The notes below the pieces were generated by a model that saw only the letters and a program-made list of their open reading frames with translations, was not told where the DNA came from and searched no databases. A program made the position numbers and the translations under genes. Shown here piece after piece: positions 53,976-63,371 of a stretch of 64,000 nt of DNA. Source of the stretch: Pseudomonas sp. R84 (lineage in GTDB: Bacteria > Pseudomonadota > Gammaproteobacteria > Pseudomonadales > Pseudomonadaceae); the NCBI RefSeq assembly GCF_009834515.1, contig NZ_CP019426.1, forward strand, positions 4,205,501 to 4,269,500, in the 5' to 3' direction. Within the stretch, counting starts at the first letter, position 1. Every line of letters begins with the position of its first letter.

Positions 53976-55847
53976 TCAAAAACGCTTGATCTCAGCCTGA
54001 GCTTCCAACTGCTTGCGATACGCCGCAAAGTCCTGCTGCCCCTCACGCGAAGCAAGGAAGCGACGGTACTGAACCTTCTCTTCATCCGTCGGCGCAGCCG
54101 CTTCGTTAACGCCGTTCAGACGCACGATCATCAAACTACCGTCCGGCAGGGTCACGCTGGTGAACGTCGGCTTGTCCTTGGCAGCCGGCTTCGGCATACG
54201 GAACAACGCTTGCAGCACCGCCGGATCAACACCTTCCTGACCACGGGTGGCCGCTTCAGTGGTTTTCCAGTTCTGACCCTCAACTGCCTTGTCCAACGGC
54301 GCCTTGCCATCACGCAGATCAGCAATCAGCTTCTCCGCCTTGGTCTTGGCAGCCGCGCTGGCGTGCTCTTTGGTCAGCTGAGTGCGGATCGCCGCATTCA
54401 CGCTTTCCAGCGGCAGTTGCGCAGGTTTCAGGTGCTCCTTGGAACGCAGCACGATCACGGTTTCCGGATCCAGCTCGATGGCGGTGCTGTTGGCACCTTC
54501 GTCGATCACTTCAGTGCTGAACGCAGCGGTCACAACGGCACGGTTGGCCGCAACACCTTCGCCACCTTCACGGCCGAACGGCTTGGAAGTGTGCACGGTC
54601 AGTTTCAGATCCGCCGCTGGCTGAGCCAGGTCAGACGCTTCGAACGCCGAGTCTTCCAGTTGCTTGGTCGCCTCGACAAAACGCTGCTCGACCTGCGCGG
54701 CTTTCAGCTCGCGGGTGAGCTTGTCTTTCAGGCTGGCCAGGGTCGGCACTTCAGGCGCTTCGACACCCAACAGCTTGATCAAGTGGTAACCGAAGTCAGT
54801 ACGAATCGGCTCGGACACCTGGTCTTTCGACAGCGAGTACAGGGCTTTTTCGAACGCAGGGTCGTAAACGCCAGGACCTGCGTAACCGAGATCACCGCCA
54901 TTGTTGGCCGAACCCGGATCCTGCGAGAACTCTTTGGCCAGCGCTTCGAACTTCTCGCCCTTGGCCAGACGCGCCTGGACTTCGTCGATCTTCGCTTTGG
55001 CCTGAGCCTCGGTGGTCTTGTCGTTCACTTCGATCAGAATGTGCGCGGCACGACGCTGTTCCGACAGATTGGCGATCTCTTTCTGATACGCCGCCTGCAG
55101 GTCTTCGTCTTTCACGGCAACCTGATCGAAGAACGAAGACTTCTTCAGCTCTACGTAATCGATGATCACTTGGTCCGGAGTCATGAACTCCTTGGCGTGT
55201 TCGTCGTAGTAAGCCTTGACCTCTTCGTCGGTCAGTTTGACCGCAGCCGGATCAGCCTTGACGTTCAAGGTGGCGAAATCGCGGGTCTGTTTTTCCAGAC
55301 GGGCAAATGCCAGCACTTCGGCGTCGGTGACGAAACCGCTGCCCGCCACACCGGCGCGCAGTTGGCCGATGAGCATTTCCTGAACCAGCATCTGGCGGAA
55401 TTGCATACGGCTGTAACCCAGTTGACGGATTACCTGGTCGAAACGCTCGGAGCTGAACTTGCCGTCCACCTGGAATTCAGGAGTCTGCAGGATCACTTGA
55501 TCCAGTGCACCTTCGGAGAAAGCGAACTTCGCTTGTTCGGCGCCTTGCAGCAGCAGCTTGCGATCGATCAGACCCTTGAGGGCCGATTCGCGCAGCATTT
55601 TCTCGTCGAGCAAGGAAGCATCGAAGTCCTTGCCCAGCTGTTGCATCAGCTGACGGCGTTGCATGTCAACGGCCTGGCTCAGCTCGTTCTGGCTGATTTC
55701 ATCACCGTTGACCTTGGCCGCCTCATTCTTGTGAGTCGTGGCCTGGAAAATGGCGTCGAAACCGGTCAGAGCCATCAGTGCAACGATGACCCCGATAATG
55801 GTCTTGGCAATCCAGCCTTGTGAATTGTCCCTGATATTCTGCAGCAT
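53976..55847 (-). CDS. ppiD: PpiD-like periplasmic folding factor, SurA N-terminal/rotamase
   Basis: A 623-residue protein anchored by one N-terminal helix (residues ~14-32, AKTIIGVIVALMALTGF). A SurA_N chaperone region follows (EISQNELSQAVDMQRRQLMQ), then one parvulin domain at ~265-360 (AAHILIEVNDKTTEAQ, FSQDPGSANNGGDLGYAG, IRTDFGYHLIKLLG), and a C-terminal chaperone part. PpiD sits at the Sec translocon and helps newly exported outer-membrane proteins. Same strand as hupB and lon, separated by a tRNA-like element and terminator. Confidence 0.93.
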   Translation of the reverse strand: MLQNIRDNSQGWIAKTIIGVIVALMALTGFDAIFQATTHKNEAAKVNGDEISQNELSQAVDMQRRQLMQQLGKDFDASLLDEKMLRESALKGLIDRKLLLQGAEQAKFAFSEGALDQVILQTPEFQVDGKFSSERFDQVIRQLGYSRMQFRQMLVQEMLIGQLRAGVAGSGFVTDAEVLAFARLEKQTRDFATLNVKADPAAVKLTDEEVKAYYDEHAKEFMTPDQVIIDYVELKKSSFFDQVAVKDEDLQAAYQKEIANLSEQRRAAHILIEVNDKTTEAQAKAKIDEVQARLAKGEKFEALAKEFSQDPGSANNGGDLGYAGPGVYDPAFEKALYSLSKDQVSEPIRTDFGYHLIKLLGVEAPEVPTLASLKDKLTRELKAAQVEQRFVEATKQLEDSAFEASDLAQPAADLKLTVHTSKPFGREGGEGVAANRAVVTAAFSTEVIDEGANSTAIELDPETVIVLRSKEHLKPAQLPLESVNAAIRTQLTKEHASAAAKTKAEKLIADLRDGKAPLDKAVEGQNWKTTEAATRGQEGVDPAVLQALFRMPKPAAKDKPTFTSVTLPDGSLMIVRLNGVNEAAAPTDEEKVQYRRFLASREGQQDFAAYRKQLEAQAEIKRF

Positions 55848-55917
55848 GCGTCCCCCAGAAACGGTTGAACTTCAAAATTAGGCAACCGTGGAGCGTGGGT
55901 AGAATCCGGATAGAAGA

Positions 55918-55941
55918 AAGGCGCATCCGAGGATGCGCCTT
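55918..55941 (-). terminator. Terminator downstream of the tRNA-like element
   Basis: AAGGCGCATCC-GA-GGATGCGCCTT, perfect 11-base arms; on the reverse strand it is followed by TTCTTCT. It would end transcripts from hupB and the tRNA-like element before ppiD. Confidence 0.75.
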
Positions 55942-55949
55942 CTCGTAAC

Positions 55950-56025
55950 TGGCGGAGCGGACAGGGCTCGAACCCTCGATCCCGGCGTTACAGGCCACTG
56001 TTTCAGCGACCTGCTCTACCGCTCC
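55950..56025 (-). tRNA. tRNA-like element (degenerate or unusual tRNA)
   Basis: Read on the reverse strand it has a perfect seven-pair acceptor stem (GGAGCGG/CCGCTCC), discriminator G, encoded CCA, a TTCGA T-loop and the total length of a tRNA (76 with CCA). It lacks a normal D-arm, and no seven-base anticodon loop with T33 closed by a good stem can be drawn; instead GGTCGCTG-AAA-CAGTGGCC forms an eight-pair hairpin. It looks like a decayed tRNA gene or a tRNA mimic. A terminator follows 9 bases later. No amino-acid identity can be assigned. Confidence 0.5.
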
Positions 56026-56075
56026 GCTGCCAAGTCAGGCATGACCCCGACCCGGATGGGTAAAAACCTGAAAAC

Positions 56076-56348
56076 TTAGTTAACAGCTTCTTTCAGTGCT
56101 TTACCGGCTTTGAAACCTGGCTTCTTGGCAGCCGGGATTTCCAGAGTCTTGCCGGTCTGCGGGTTACGACCAGTACGAGCCGGACGATCCGTCACGGAGA
56201 AAGTACCGAAACCAACCAGAACAACGGAGTCGCCAGCCTTCAGAGCGCCAGTGACGGATTCGATTACAGCGTCCAGCGCACGGCCAGCAGCAGCTTTCGG
56301 GATATCAGCGGATGCAGCGATAGCATCAATCAGTTCCGACTTGTTCAC
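56076..56348 (-). CDS. hupB: DNA-binding protein HU-beta
   Basis: A 90-residue HU protein, standard length: [40 protein letters not shown] (start of the DNA-grasping arm, with the invariant Arg-Asn-Pro) and [18 protein letters not shown] at the end. A nucleoid-structuring protein. Downstream of lon in the same direction, as throughout Pseudomonas. A tRNA-like element starts 50 bases beyond its stop. Confidence 0.97.
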   Translation of the reverse strand: MNKSELIDAIAASADIPKAAAGRALDAVIESVTGALKAGDSVVLVGFGTFSVTDRPARTGRNPQTGKTLEIPAAKKPGFKAGKALKEAVN

Positions 56349-56496
56349 TCTAAGTCCCCTTATATCTATTTTGAGATGATTCTAAGTTTTTTGGTGAAAG
56401 CAAAAACGAGTGCTGAATGGCCTACAGACACTTAAGAGCCGCTTTATAACAAGGGCTCTAAAAAACTGTCAAGGAAGCCCCCCAGGCAAAAGCGTA

Positions 56497-58893
56497 TTAA
56501 TGCGTGCTAATTCTTTCCTTAGAGTCAGACTCACGTTTTTCTTCCTTGGCAACTATCTCCGGAGCCACATCCGGCAAGGGCTCCGGCGCGTATTGCAGCG
56601 CAATTTGCAGGACCTCGTCAATCCATTTAACCGGTTTAATCTGCAGATCCTGCTTGATATTGTCAGGAATCTCCTTCAGATCACGCACGTTCTCTTCCGG
56701 AATAATCACGATCTTGATTCCGCCGCGGTGAGCCGCCAGCAGTTTTTCCTTCAGACCACCAATCGCCAGCACCTGACCACGCAAAGTAATTTCGCCAGTC
56801 ATGGCCACATCAGCGCGCACCGGAATACCGGTCAATGCCGACACTAGCGCCGTGCACATGCCCACACCAGCGCTAGGGCCGTCCTTCGGGGTCGCCCCTT
56901 CCGGCATGTGGATGTGCGTGTCGCGCTTCTCGTGGAAGTCCAGGGGAATACCCAGGCTCTTGGCACGACTGCGGACAACGGTCAGTGCGGCAGTGATCGA
57001 TTCGACCATCACGTCGCCCAGCGAACCGGTCTTGATCAATTGCCCTTTGCCCGGCACAACAGCGGCTTCGATGGTCAGCAATTCACCACCAACCTGAGTC
57101 CAGGCAAGGCCGGTCACCTGACCGATCTGATCCTGTTGCTCGGCCAGACCGTAGCGGAATTTGCGCACACCGAGGAAGTGTTCCAGCAAGTCAGCTGTCA
57201 CTTTCACCGAGAAGCGTTTTTCCAGCGCATGCTCTTTAACGGCCTTGCGGCAGACCTTGGCGATCTGACGTTCGAGGCCACGCACACCGGCTTCACGGGT
57301 GTAGTAACGGATGATGTCGCGGATCGCTTCAGCGTCGAATTCCAGCTCGCCTTTCTTCAGACCATTGGCGGCGATCTGTTTTGGCGAGAGGTATTTGACG
57401 GCGATGTTGATCTTCTCGTCTTCGGTGTAGCCCGGCAGACGGATGACTTCCATCCGGTCGAGCAGTGCCGGCGGAATGTTCATCGAGTTCGAGGTGCACA
57501 GGAACATCACATCGGAAAGGTCGTAATCGACTTCCAGATAGTGGTCGTTGAAGTTGTGGTTCTGCTCTGGATCGAGCACTTCCAGCAACGCCGACGCCGG
57601 GTCACCACGCATGTCGCTGCCCATTTTGTCGATTTCATCGAGCAGGAACAGCGGGTTGCGCACACCCACTTTTGTCATCTTTTGAATCAATCTTCCCGGC
57701 ATCGAACCGATGTAAGTCCGACGGTGACCGCGAATTTCCGCTTCATCACGCACGCCACCGAGGGCCATGCGCACGAATTTGCGGTTGGTAGCATGTGCGA
57801 TCGACTCTGCCAGCGAGGTTTTACCTACGCCCGGAGGACCGACCAGGCACAACACCGGGCCACGGATTTTCTTCACGCGTTTTTGCACGGCGAGGTATTC
57901 AAGGATACGTTCCTTGACCTCTTCGAGACCGTAGTGATCGGCATCGAGAATGTCTTCTGCACGCGCCAGGTCCAGACGTACCTTGCTCTGCGCCTTCCAC
58001 GGCACCTGCACCAGCCAGTCGATGTACGAGCGCACCACGGTGGCCTCAGCGGACATCGGCGACATTTGCTTGAGCTTGTTCAGCTCGGCCGTGGCTTTGG
58101 CCAACGCGTCTTTCGGCAGACCGGCAGCGTCGATACGCTTTTTCAGGTCTTCGATTTCGTTGTGGCCTTCGTCGCTGTCGCCGAGTTCTTTCTGAATGGC
58201 CTTCATCTGCTCATTCAGGTAGTACTCGCGCTGACTGCGCTCCATTTGCTTTTTGACACGACCACGAATGCGTTTTTCAACTTGCAGCAGGTCGATCTCG
58301 GCATCCAGCAACGCCAGAACGTGCTCGACACGAGCCGACAGGTCGATGATTTCGAGAATTTCCTGCTTCTGCTCGATTTTCAGCGCCATGTGCGCCGCCA
58401 TGGTGTCGACCAGGCGGCCCGGCTCATCGATGCTGTTGAGCGACGACAGGACTTCAGCCGGGACTTTTTTGCCCAGCTGTACATATTGTTCGAATTGCGA
58501 CAGCAGTGTGCGCACGAACACTTCAGATTCGCGCTCGGCGGCATCGACTTCTTCGATCAGCGACACTTCGGCACGGCAGTGGCCGTCAACTTCGCTGAAG
58601 CGCTCGACGGTGCCGCGCTGCTCACCCTCGACCAGAACCTTGACGGTGCCGTCAGGCAGCTTCAGAAGCTGTAGAACAGTAGCGATGGTACCTACGCGAT
58701 AGAGAGCGTCTTCACCGGGATCATCGTCAGCCGGGTTTCTCTGGGCCAGCAGCAAGATCTGCTTGTCGCCCGTCATCGCGGCCTCGAGGGCTTCGATGGA
58801 TTTCTCGCGCCCCACGAACAGCGGGATAACCATGTGCGGATAAACCACGACATCACGCAATGGCAGGAGAGGCAATTCGATGGTTGTCTTCAT
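56497..58893 (-). CDS. lon: ATP-dependent protease Lon
   Basis: A 798-residue LonA. N-terminal substrate domain (LPLLPLRDVVVYPHMVIPLF), AAA+ module with Walker A GPPGVGKTSLAESIA (~residue 355) and Walker B LFLLDEIDKMG, and the C-terminal protease with the Ser-Lys dyad (serine in TPKDGPSAGVGM ~679, lysine in GGLKEKLLAAHRGG ~722). It degrades misfolded and regulatory proteins. A heat-shock-type promoter lies 60-90 bases upstream. Confidence 0.97.
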   Translation of the reverse strand: MKTTIELPLLPLRDVVVYPHMVIPLFVGREKSIEALEAAMTGDKQILLLAQRNPADDDPGEDALYRVGTIATVLQLLKLPDGTVKVLVEGEQRGTVERFSEVDGHCRAEVSLIEEVDAAERESEVFVRTLLSQFEQYVQLGKKVPAEVLSSLNSIDEPGRLVDTMAAHMALKIEQKQEILEIIDLSARVEHVLALLDAEIDLLQVEKRIRGRVKKQMERSQREYYLNEQMKAIQKELGDSDEGHNEIEDLKKRIDAAGLPKDALAKATAELNKLKQMSPMSAEATVVRSYIDWLVQVPWKAQSKVRLDLARAEDILDADHYGLEEVKERILEYLAVQKRVKKIRGPVLCLVGPPGVGKTSLAESIAHATNRKFVRMALGGVRDEAEIRGHRRTYIGSMPGRLIQKMTKVGVRNPLFLLDEIDKMGSDMRGDPASALLEVLDPEQNHNFNDHYLEVDYDLSDVMFLCTSNSMNIPPALLDRMEVIRLPGYTEDEKINIAVKYLSPKQIAANGLKKGELEFDAEAIRDIIRYYTREAGVRGLERQIAKVCRKAVKEHALEKRFSVKVTADLLEHFLGVRKFRYGLAEQQDQIGQVTGLAWTQVGGELLTIEAAVVPGKGQLIKTGSLGDVMVESITAALTVVRSRAKSLGIPLDFHEKRDTHIHMPEGATPKDGPSAGVGMCTALVSALTGIPVRADVAMTGEITLRGQVLAIGGLKEKLLAAHRGGIKIVIIPEENVRDLKEIPDNIKQDLQIKPVKWIDEVLQIALQYAPEPLPDVAPEIVAKEEKRESDSKERISTH

Positions 58894-58951
58894 GATTTCG
58901 CCTCTACGGCGGCCATATGGCCGTAATCAGATGGAATTGAGCTTGAAACCA

Positions 58952-58980
58952 AGATGGGGGCTGCCTTGAAAAAAAACAAG
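58952..58980 (-). promoter_or_regulatory. Sigma-32-type promoter of lon
   Basis: Reverse strand: CTTGTTT (58980-58974), 14 bases, CCCCATCT (58959-58952). The -10 matches the CCCCATNT consensus fully and the -35 keeps CTTG. The leader to the lon ATG would be about 50 bases. Confidence 0.65.
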
Positions 58981-59014
58981 CGCAAAGCGGATGTAAAAAA
59001 TGACATAAAAAAAA

Positions 59015-59033
59015 AGAGGCCCGAAGGCCCCTT
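59015..59033 (-). terminator. clpX terminator
   Basis: Reverse strand AGGGGCC-TTCG-GGCCTCT followed by a run of nine Ts (the A run at 59006-59015), 24 bases after the clpX stop. Confidence 0.85.
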
Positions 59034-59056
59034 CTTTATTCCAGCAGACTAGACAC

Positions 59057-60340
59057 TTACGCGTCCGGCGCTGCCTTGGCTGTCGGCTCACTGTTTTCGT
59101 AGATATACAGTGGCTTGGACTTGCCTTCGATCACGCTTTCATCGATCACGACTTTGCTCACCTCGGACTGCGAGGGGATTTCATACATCGTATCGAGCAG
59201 CACACCTTCGAGAATCGAGCGCAGGCCACGGGCACCGGTTTTACGTTCCAGGGCACGCTTGGCGACCGATTTCAGCGCGTCTGTGCGGAACTCCAGATCC
59301 ACGCCTTCCATCTCGAACAGCTTGGCATACTGTTTGGTCAGAGCATTTTTCGGCTCGGTGAGAATCTGCATCAGCGCAGCCTCGTCGAGCTCGTCCAGTG
59401 TCGCCAGGACCGGCAAACGACCGACGAATTCCGGGATCAGACCGAACTTGACCAGATCGTCAGGCTCGACTTCACGCAGGGATTCACCGACTTTCTTGCC
59501 TTCTTCCTTGCTGCGCACTTCTGCGTTGAAGCCGATGCCGCCCTTGGTGGAACGGTTTTGAATAACCTTTTCCAGACCGGAGAACGCACCACCGCAGATG
59601 AACAGGATGTTACGGGTGTCGACCTGCAGGAATTCCTGCTGCGGGTGCTTGCGACCACCTTGCGGCGGTACGGAAGCGACCGTGCCTTCGATCAACTTCA
59701 GCAAGGCCTGTTGCACGCCTTCACCGGAAACGTCCCGGGTGATCGACGGGTTGTCGGACTTGCGGGAAATCTTGTCGATTTCATCGATGTAGACAATACC
59801 CATCTGGGCTTTTTCTACGTCGTAATCGCACTTCTGCAGCAGCTTCTGAATGATGTTCTCGACATCTTCACCCACGTAACCTGCCTCGGTGAGGGTGGTT
59901 GCGTCGGCAATGGTGAACGGAACGTTCAGCAAGCGGGCCAGTGTTTCGGCCAGCAGGGTTTTACCGGAGCCTGTCGGGCCGATCAGCAGGATGTTGCTTT
60001 TGCCGAGTTCGACGTCGTCAGCCTTTTTGTCACGCTGGTTCAGGCGTTTGTAGTGGTTGTACACCGCTACGGCCAAAACCTTTTTCGCACGCTCCTGACC
60101 AATCACGTACTGGTCAAGGATGCCGCTGATTTCTTTAGGCGAAGGCAATTTATGCGCGCTGCTTTCGGCCTGGGCTTCCTGCACCTCCTCACGGATGATG
60201 TCATTGCACAGGTCGACGCACTCGTCGCAGATAAAGACCGAGGGGCCGGCAATCAATTTGCGCACTTCATGCTGGCTTTTGCCACAGAAGGAGCAATAGA
60301 GCAGCTTGCCGTTGTCCTCGCCGTTGCGGGTGTCAGTCAT
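59057..60340 (-). CDS. clpX: ClpX, ATPase subunit of ClpXP protease
   Basis: A 427-residue AAA+ unfoldase. N-terminal zinc finger CSFCGK...CDECVDLC (four cysteines, residues ~15-40), Walker [16 protein letters not shown] (~118), Walker [11 protein letters not shown], pore loop GYVG, and sensor/arginine region VGRLPV. ATG 60340 begins the conserved [19 protein letters not shown]. It unfolds tagged substrates for ClpP, encoded 112 bases upstream. Confidence 0.97.
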   Translation of the reverse strand: MTDTRNGEDNGKLLYCSFCGKSQHEVRKLIAGPSVFICDECVDLCNDIIREEVQEAQAESSAHKLPSPKEISGILDQYVIGQERAKKVLAVAVYNHYKRLNQRDKKADDVELGKSNILLIGPTGSGKTLLAETLARLLNVPFTIADATTLTEAGYVGEDVENIIQKLLQKCDYDVEKAQMGIVYIDEIDKISRKSDNPSITRDVSGEGVQQALLKLIEGTVASVPPQGGRKHPQQEFLQVDTRNILFICGGAFSGLEKVIQNRSTKGGIGFNAEVRSKEEGKKVGESLREVEPDDLVKFGLIPEFVGRLPVLATLDELDEAALMQILTEPKNALTKQYAKLFEMEGVDLEFRTDALKSVAKRALERKTGARGLRSILEGVLLDTMYEIPSQSEVSKVVIDESVIEGKSKPLYIYENSEPTAKAAPDA

Positions 60341-60452
60341 TCGTTCGATCCAAATCCGATAGGCTTGCAACACAAGATGAAGGCTATTGCGGGCTTTTTC
60401 AAGCCCGCCGCTGATCAGACAAGCCGACCAAGCCTATTTTGAGCTGCTTATT

Positions 60453-61088
60453 TTAAGCTGGGCGCTGGTTGATCACTTCGTCGATCAGGCCATATTCCTT
60501 CGCAGCTTCTGCACTCATGAAGTTGTCGCGATTGGTATCGCGCTCGATTTCTTCCAGAGTACGCCCGCTGTGCTTGGCCATCAGCGTGTTCAGACGCTCG
60601 CGAATGAAGAGGATTTCCTTGGCGTGGATTTCGATGTCCGACGCCTGGCCCTGAAAACCGCCCAGTGGCTGGTGAATCATCACGCGCGAGTTCGGCAGGC
60701 AGAAACGCTTGCCCGGGGCACCTGCGGTCAGCAGGAATGCACCCATGCTGCAGGCCTGGCCGATGCAGGTGGTCGACACGTTCGGTTTGATGAACTGCAT
60801 GGTGTCGTAGATCGACATGCCTGCAGTCACCGAACCGCCCGGAGAGTTGATATAGAGATGGATGTCCTTGTCCGGGTTTTCCGCTTCAAGGAACAGCAGT
60901 TGCGCGCAGATCAGGTTGGCCATGTAGTCCTCTACCGGACCAACCAGAAAGATCACTCGCTCCTTGAGCAGGCGCGAATAGATGTCATAGGCGCGTTCGC
61001 CACGAGCAGATTGCTCGACAACCATCGGGACCAGGCCGCCGGCGGCCTGGATATCAGAGTTCTGCTGAATATAAGAATTACGGAACAT
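60453..61088 (-). CDS. clpP: ClpP protease subunit
   Basis: A 211-residue ClpP. The catalytic triad positions are clear: serine in [10 protein letters not shown] (~111), histidine in [13 protein letters not shown] (~136) and aspartate in ERDTNRDNF (~185). The start ATG 61088 gives the usual short propeptide before [17 protein letters not shown]; an upstream ATG at 61130 lies inside a palindrome and has no ribosome site. The tetradecamer works with ClpX or ClpA. Confidence 0.96.
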   Translation of the reverse strand: MFRNSYIQQNSDIQAAGGLVPMVVEQSARGERAYDIYSRLLKERVIFLVGPVEDYMANLICAQLLFLEAENPDKDIHLYINSPGGSVTAGMSIYDTMQFIKPNVSTTCIGQACSMGAFLLTAGAPGKRFCLPNSRVMIHQPLGGFQGQASDIEIHAKEILFIRERLNTLMAKHSGRTLEEIERDTNRDNFMSAEAAKEYGLIDEVINQRPA

Positions 61089-61128
61089 GCTCTGCAGTCG
61101 CTCCCAAATAGTTATGTCTTGAATACGC

Positions 61129-61154
61129 ATAAGCCAGCTCGAGAGCTGGCTTAT
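61129..61154. repeat. Perfect palindrome between tig and clpP
   Basis: ATAAGCCAGCTC-GA-GAGCTGGCTTAT, 12-base arms and a two-base centre, in the 93-base gap from tig to clpP. No T run on the coding strand, so an attenuator, mRNA processing hairpin or protein site are all possible. Confidence 0.75.
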
Positions 61155-61181
61155 GGTGTGTACTTCTTAACGCAAAATCAA

Positions 61182-62492
61182 TCAGTCGGCTGTTGGTGCT
61201 TCTACCGGCTTGACTGCTTCTTCGTAAGAGACCGCTTTGTCGGTCACACTAGCTTTCTGCAGAACAGTATCCACAACTTGTTCTTCCAGCACAACCGAAC
61301 GCACTTCGTTCAGTTGCTGCTCGTTTTTGTAGTACCACGACACAACCTGCTCAGGCTCTTGATAAGCCGAAGCCATTTCCTGAATCATTTCGCGAACGCG
61401 AGCTTCGTCAGGCTTCAGGTCGAATTGCTTGACCACTTCAGCAACGATCAGACCCAGCACAACGCGGCGCTTGGCTTGCTCTTCGAACAGCTCGGCCGGC
61501 AGTTGATCAGGCTTGATGTTGCCGCCGAACTGCTGAACAGCCTGCACGCGCAGACGGTCAACTTCGTTGGACAGCAGGGCCTTAGGCACTTCGATCGGGT
61601 TGGTGGCCAGCAGACCGTCCATTACCTGATTCTTGACCTTGGATTTGATCGCCTGACGCAGTTCACGCTCCATGTTCTTGCGAACTTCGGTGCGGAAACC
61701 GTCGATGCCGCTTTCCTTGATACCGAATTGAGCGAAGAACTCTTCGTTCAGCTCTGGCAGCTTAGGCTCGGAAACAGTGTTGACGGTCACGGTGAACTCA
61801 GCGGTTTTGCCAGCCAGGTCCAGGTTCTGATAGTCCTCTGGGAAGGTCAGGTTCAGAACGCGCTCTTCACCGGCTTTAGCGCCAACCAGGCCTTCTTCGA
61901 AGCCCGGGATCATGCGGCCGGAACCCAGTACCAGCTGAGTGCCTTTGGCGGAGCCGCCAGCGAATACTTCGCCGTCAACCTTGCCAACGAAATCGATGTT
62001 CAGTTGGTCTTCGTTCTGGGCAGCGCGATCGGCCACTTCAAAACGGGTGTTCTGCTTGCGCAGGATGTCGAGCATTTTATCCAGGTCAGCGTCAGCCACG
62101 TCAGCGCTCAGGCGCTCAACGGTGATGCCGTCGAAACCGGCAACGGTGAACTCAGGGAACACTTCGAATACGGCAACATATTCCAGGTCTTTGCCAGCTT
62201 CGAGCGACTTAGGCTCGATCGAAGGCGAACCAGCCGGGTTCAGCTTCTGCTCAACCACAGCTTCGTAGAAGGAGGACTGGATCACGTCGCCTACAGCTTC
62301 CTGACGAGCATCAGCACCGAAACGGCGCTTGATTTCGCTCATTGGCACTTTGCCTGGACGGAAGCCAGCAATCTTGGCCTTTTGGGCGGTCTGCTGCAGA
62401 CGCTTGTTGACCTGAGTCTCGATGCGCTCAGCCGGCACGGTGACGCTCATGCGGCGCTCGAGAGCAGTAGTATTTTCAACAGAAACTTGCAT
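61182..62492 (-). CDS. tig: Trigger factor, ribosome-associated chaperone
   Basis: A 436-residue protein of normal length. N-terminal ribosome-binding domain with the signature-like [18 protein letters not shown] (~residue 40), a central FKBP-type isomerase domain (~160-245, [38 protein letters not shown]) and the helical C-terminal chaperone domain. Start ATG 62492 gives the conserved [15 protein letters not shown]. First gene of the tig-clpP-clpX-lon-hupB block. Confidence 0.96.
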   Translation of the reverse strand: MQVSVENTTALERRMSVTVPAERIETQVNKRLQQTAQKAKIAGFRPGKVPMSEIKRRFGADARQEAVGDVIQSSFYEAVVEQKLNPAGSPSIEPKSLEAGKDLEYVAVFEVFPEFTVAGFDGITVERLSADVADADLDKMLDILRKQNTRFEVADRAAQNEDQLNIDFVGKVDGEVFAGGSAKGTQLVLGSGRMIPGFEEGLVGAKAGEERVLNLTFPEDYQNLDLAGKTAEFTVTVNTVSEPKLPELNEEFFAQFGIKESGIDGFRTEVRKNMERELRQAIKSKVKNQVMDGLLATNPIEVPKALLSNEVDRLRVQAVQQFGGNIKPDQLPAELFEEQAKRRVVLGLIVAEVVKQFDLKPDEARVREMIQEMASAYQEPEQVVSWYYKNEQQLNEVRSVVLEEQVVDTVLQKASVTDKAVSYEEAVKPVEAPTAD

Positions 62493-62853
62493 GGATATTC
62501 CTCGTTGCACAGACGTTAGCCGGCCGTTTCCGACCCCAGAATCAAGGGCATGCATTCTAGTGGGTCAAACTCAAGAAGTCACCCTACTGAAAACGGGTAA
62601 AAAAACAGCAGGCATTTTATCGGGGCCGCTACACCAATGCAGCGCGCCCCACAGGCGAATACAACCAATCACGCCAGGGCTCTGCGCCAACCGCTTCTAT
62701 ATATAGAAGAGACTGCCAATCACTCCCTGACGGCCGTTCTTGCAAGCAAGCCCGGCGAGCAGTGCAGCATCATCGAGCAACATAAATACGACGAAGCGCC
62801 CTACTCCTGCGTCCGGAAACCGGCCATGCCGGTTTTCAAAACCGCAAAACAAA
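62493..62853. other. Intergenic region, tig leader to tRNA cluster
   Basis: About 360 bases without a gene. It should hold the tig promoter. The one structure I see is a hairpin AAACCGGC-CAT-GCCGGTTT at 62817-62835, possibly a second terminator for the tRNA transcript. Short frames across it are not credible. Confidence 0.6.
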
Positions 62854-62885
62854 AAAGGCGCCAGACTGTTAAATCTGGCGCCTTT
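62854..62885 (-). terminator. Hairpin terminator after the distal tRNA-His
   Basis: AAAGGCGCCAGA ... TCTGGCGCCTTT, 12-base arms; on the reverse strand it ends in a T run. A near-identical copy follows the other tRNA-His at 63148-63179. Confidence 0.8.
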
Positions 62886-62892
62886 CGAAATA

Positions 62893-62969
62893 TGGGGTGG
62901 ACGATGGGGATCGAACCCACGACAACGGGAGTCACAATCCCGTGCTCTACCAACTGAGCTACGCCCACC
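62893..62969 (-). tRNA. tRNA-His (GTG)
   Basis: Cloverleaf with acceptor GTGGGCG/CGTCCAC (one G-T pair), the histidine-specific extra G at position -1 opposite C73, anticodon GTG in GATTGTGACTC, T-loop TTCGATC and encoded CCA. Confidence 0.95.
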
Positions 62970-63045
62970 ATATTGCGTAACAAAAAAGCCAAACAACTTC
63001 TTTGTTGAAACCTCACCAGCCCGAAGACATGAATGAAGCTTTAAT

Positions 63046-63130
63046 TGGTGCGGATGAAGAGACTCGAACTCTTACGCCTCGCGGCGCTGGAACCTAAATC
63101 CAGTGTGTCTACCAATTCCACCACATCCGC
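63046..63130 (-). tRNA. tRNA-Leu (TAG)
   Basis: An 85-base class II tRNA with long variable arm, acceptor GCGGATG/CATCCGC, anticodon TAG in GGATTTAGGTTCC, encoded CCA. Confidence 0.95.
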
Positions 63131-63147
63131 AGGTGAAGCTTTAAAGC

Positions 63148-63179
63148 AAAGGCGCCAGACTGTTACATCTGGCGCCTTT
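63148..63179 (-). terminator. Hairpin after the proximal tRNA-His
   Basis: Same 12-base stem as at 62854-62885 with one loop change (TGTTACA against TGTTAAA). It lies between tRNA-His and tRNA-Leu, so readthrough or a separate tRNA-Leu promoter is needed. Confidence 0.75.
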
Positions 63180-63186
63180 CGAAATA

Positions 63187-63263
63187 TGGGGTGGACGATG
63201 GGGATCGAACCCACGACAACGGGAGTCACAATCCCGTGCTCTACCAACTGAGCTACGCCCACC
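63187..63263 (-). tRNA. tRNA-His (GTG), second copy
   Basis: Identical in sequence to the tRNA-His at 62893-62969, including G-1 and CCA. Confidence 0.95.
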
Positions 63264-63294
63264 ATATCGCGTTACTTGTGCCAAAGCTGCCTAA

Positions 63295-63371
63295 TGGCGC
63301 ACCCGGCAGGACTCGAACCTGCGACCATCCGCTTAGAAGGCGGATGCTCTATCCAGCTGAGCTACGGGCGC
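63295..63371 (-). tRNA. tRNA-Arg (TCT)
   Basis: Acceptor GCGCCCG/CGGGTGC with one G-T pair, anticodon TCT in GCCTTCTAAGC, T-loop TTCGAGT and encoded CCA. It is the promoter-proximal tRNA of the cluster. Confidence 0.95.

Noticed and set aside
53608..54000. A 130-codon frame in the repeat region, often annotated as a hypothetical protein
   Set aside because: It crosses the structured repeat and the ppiD terminator and reaches into ppiD; composition fits non-coding repeat.
54210..55823. A 537-codon open frame antisense to ppiD
   Set aside because: Shadow frame; composition shows no domain, signal peptide or start context.
56417..56476. AGAGCC ... GGGCTCT hairpin downstream of lon as a lon terminator
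   Set aside because: On the lon strand the T-rich stretch precedes the stem instead of following it, so intrinsic termination is not supported.
60387..62519. A 710-codon open frame antisense to clpP and tig
   Set aside because: High-GC mirror frame of strongly conserved genes; no ribosome site and no recognisable domain.
62637..62957. A 106-codon frame overlapping tRNA-His
   Set aside because: Runs through a terminator and a tRNA gene on the opposite strand.
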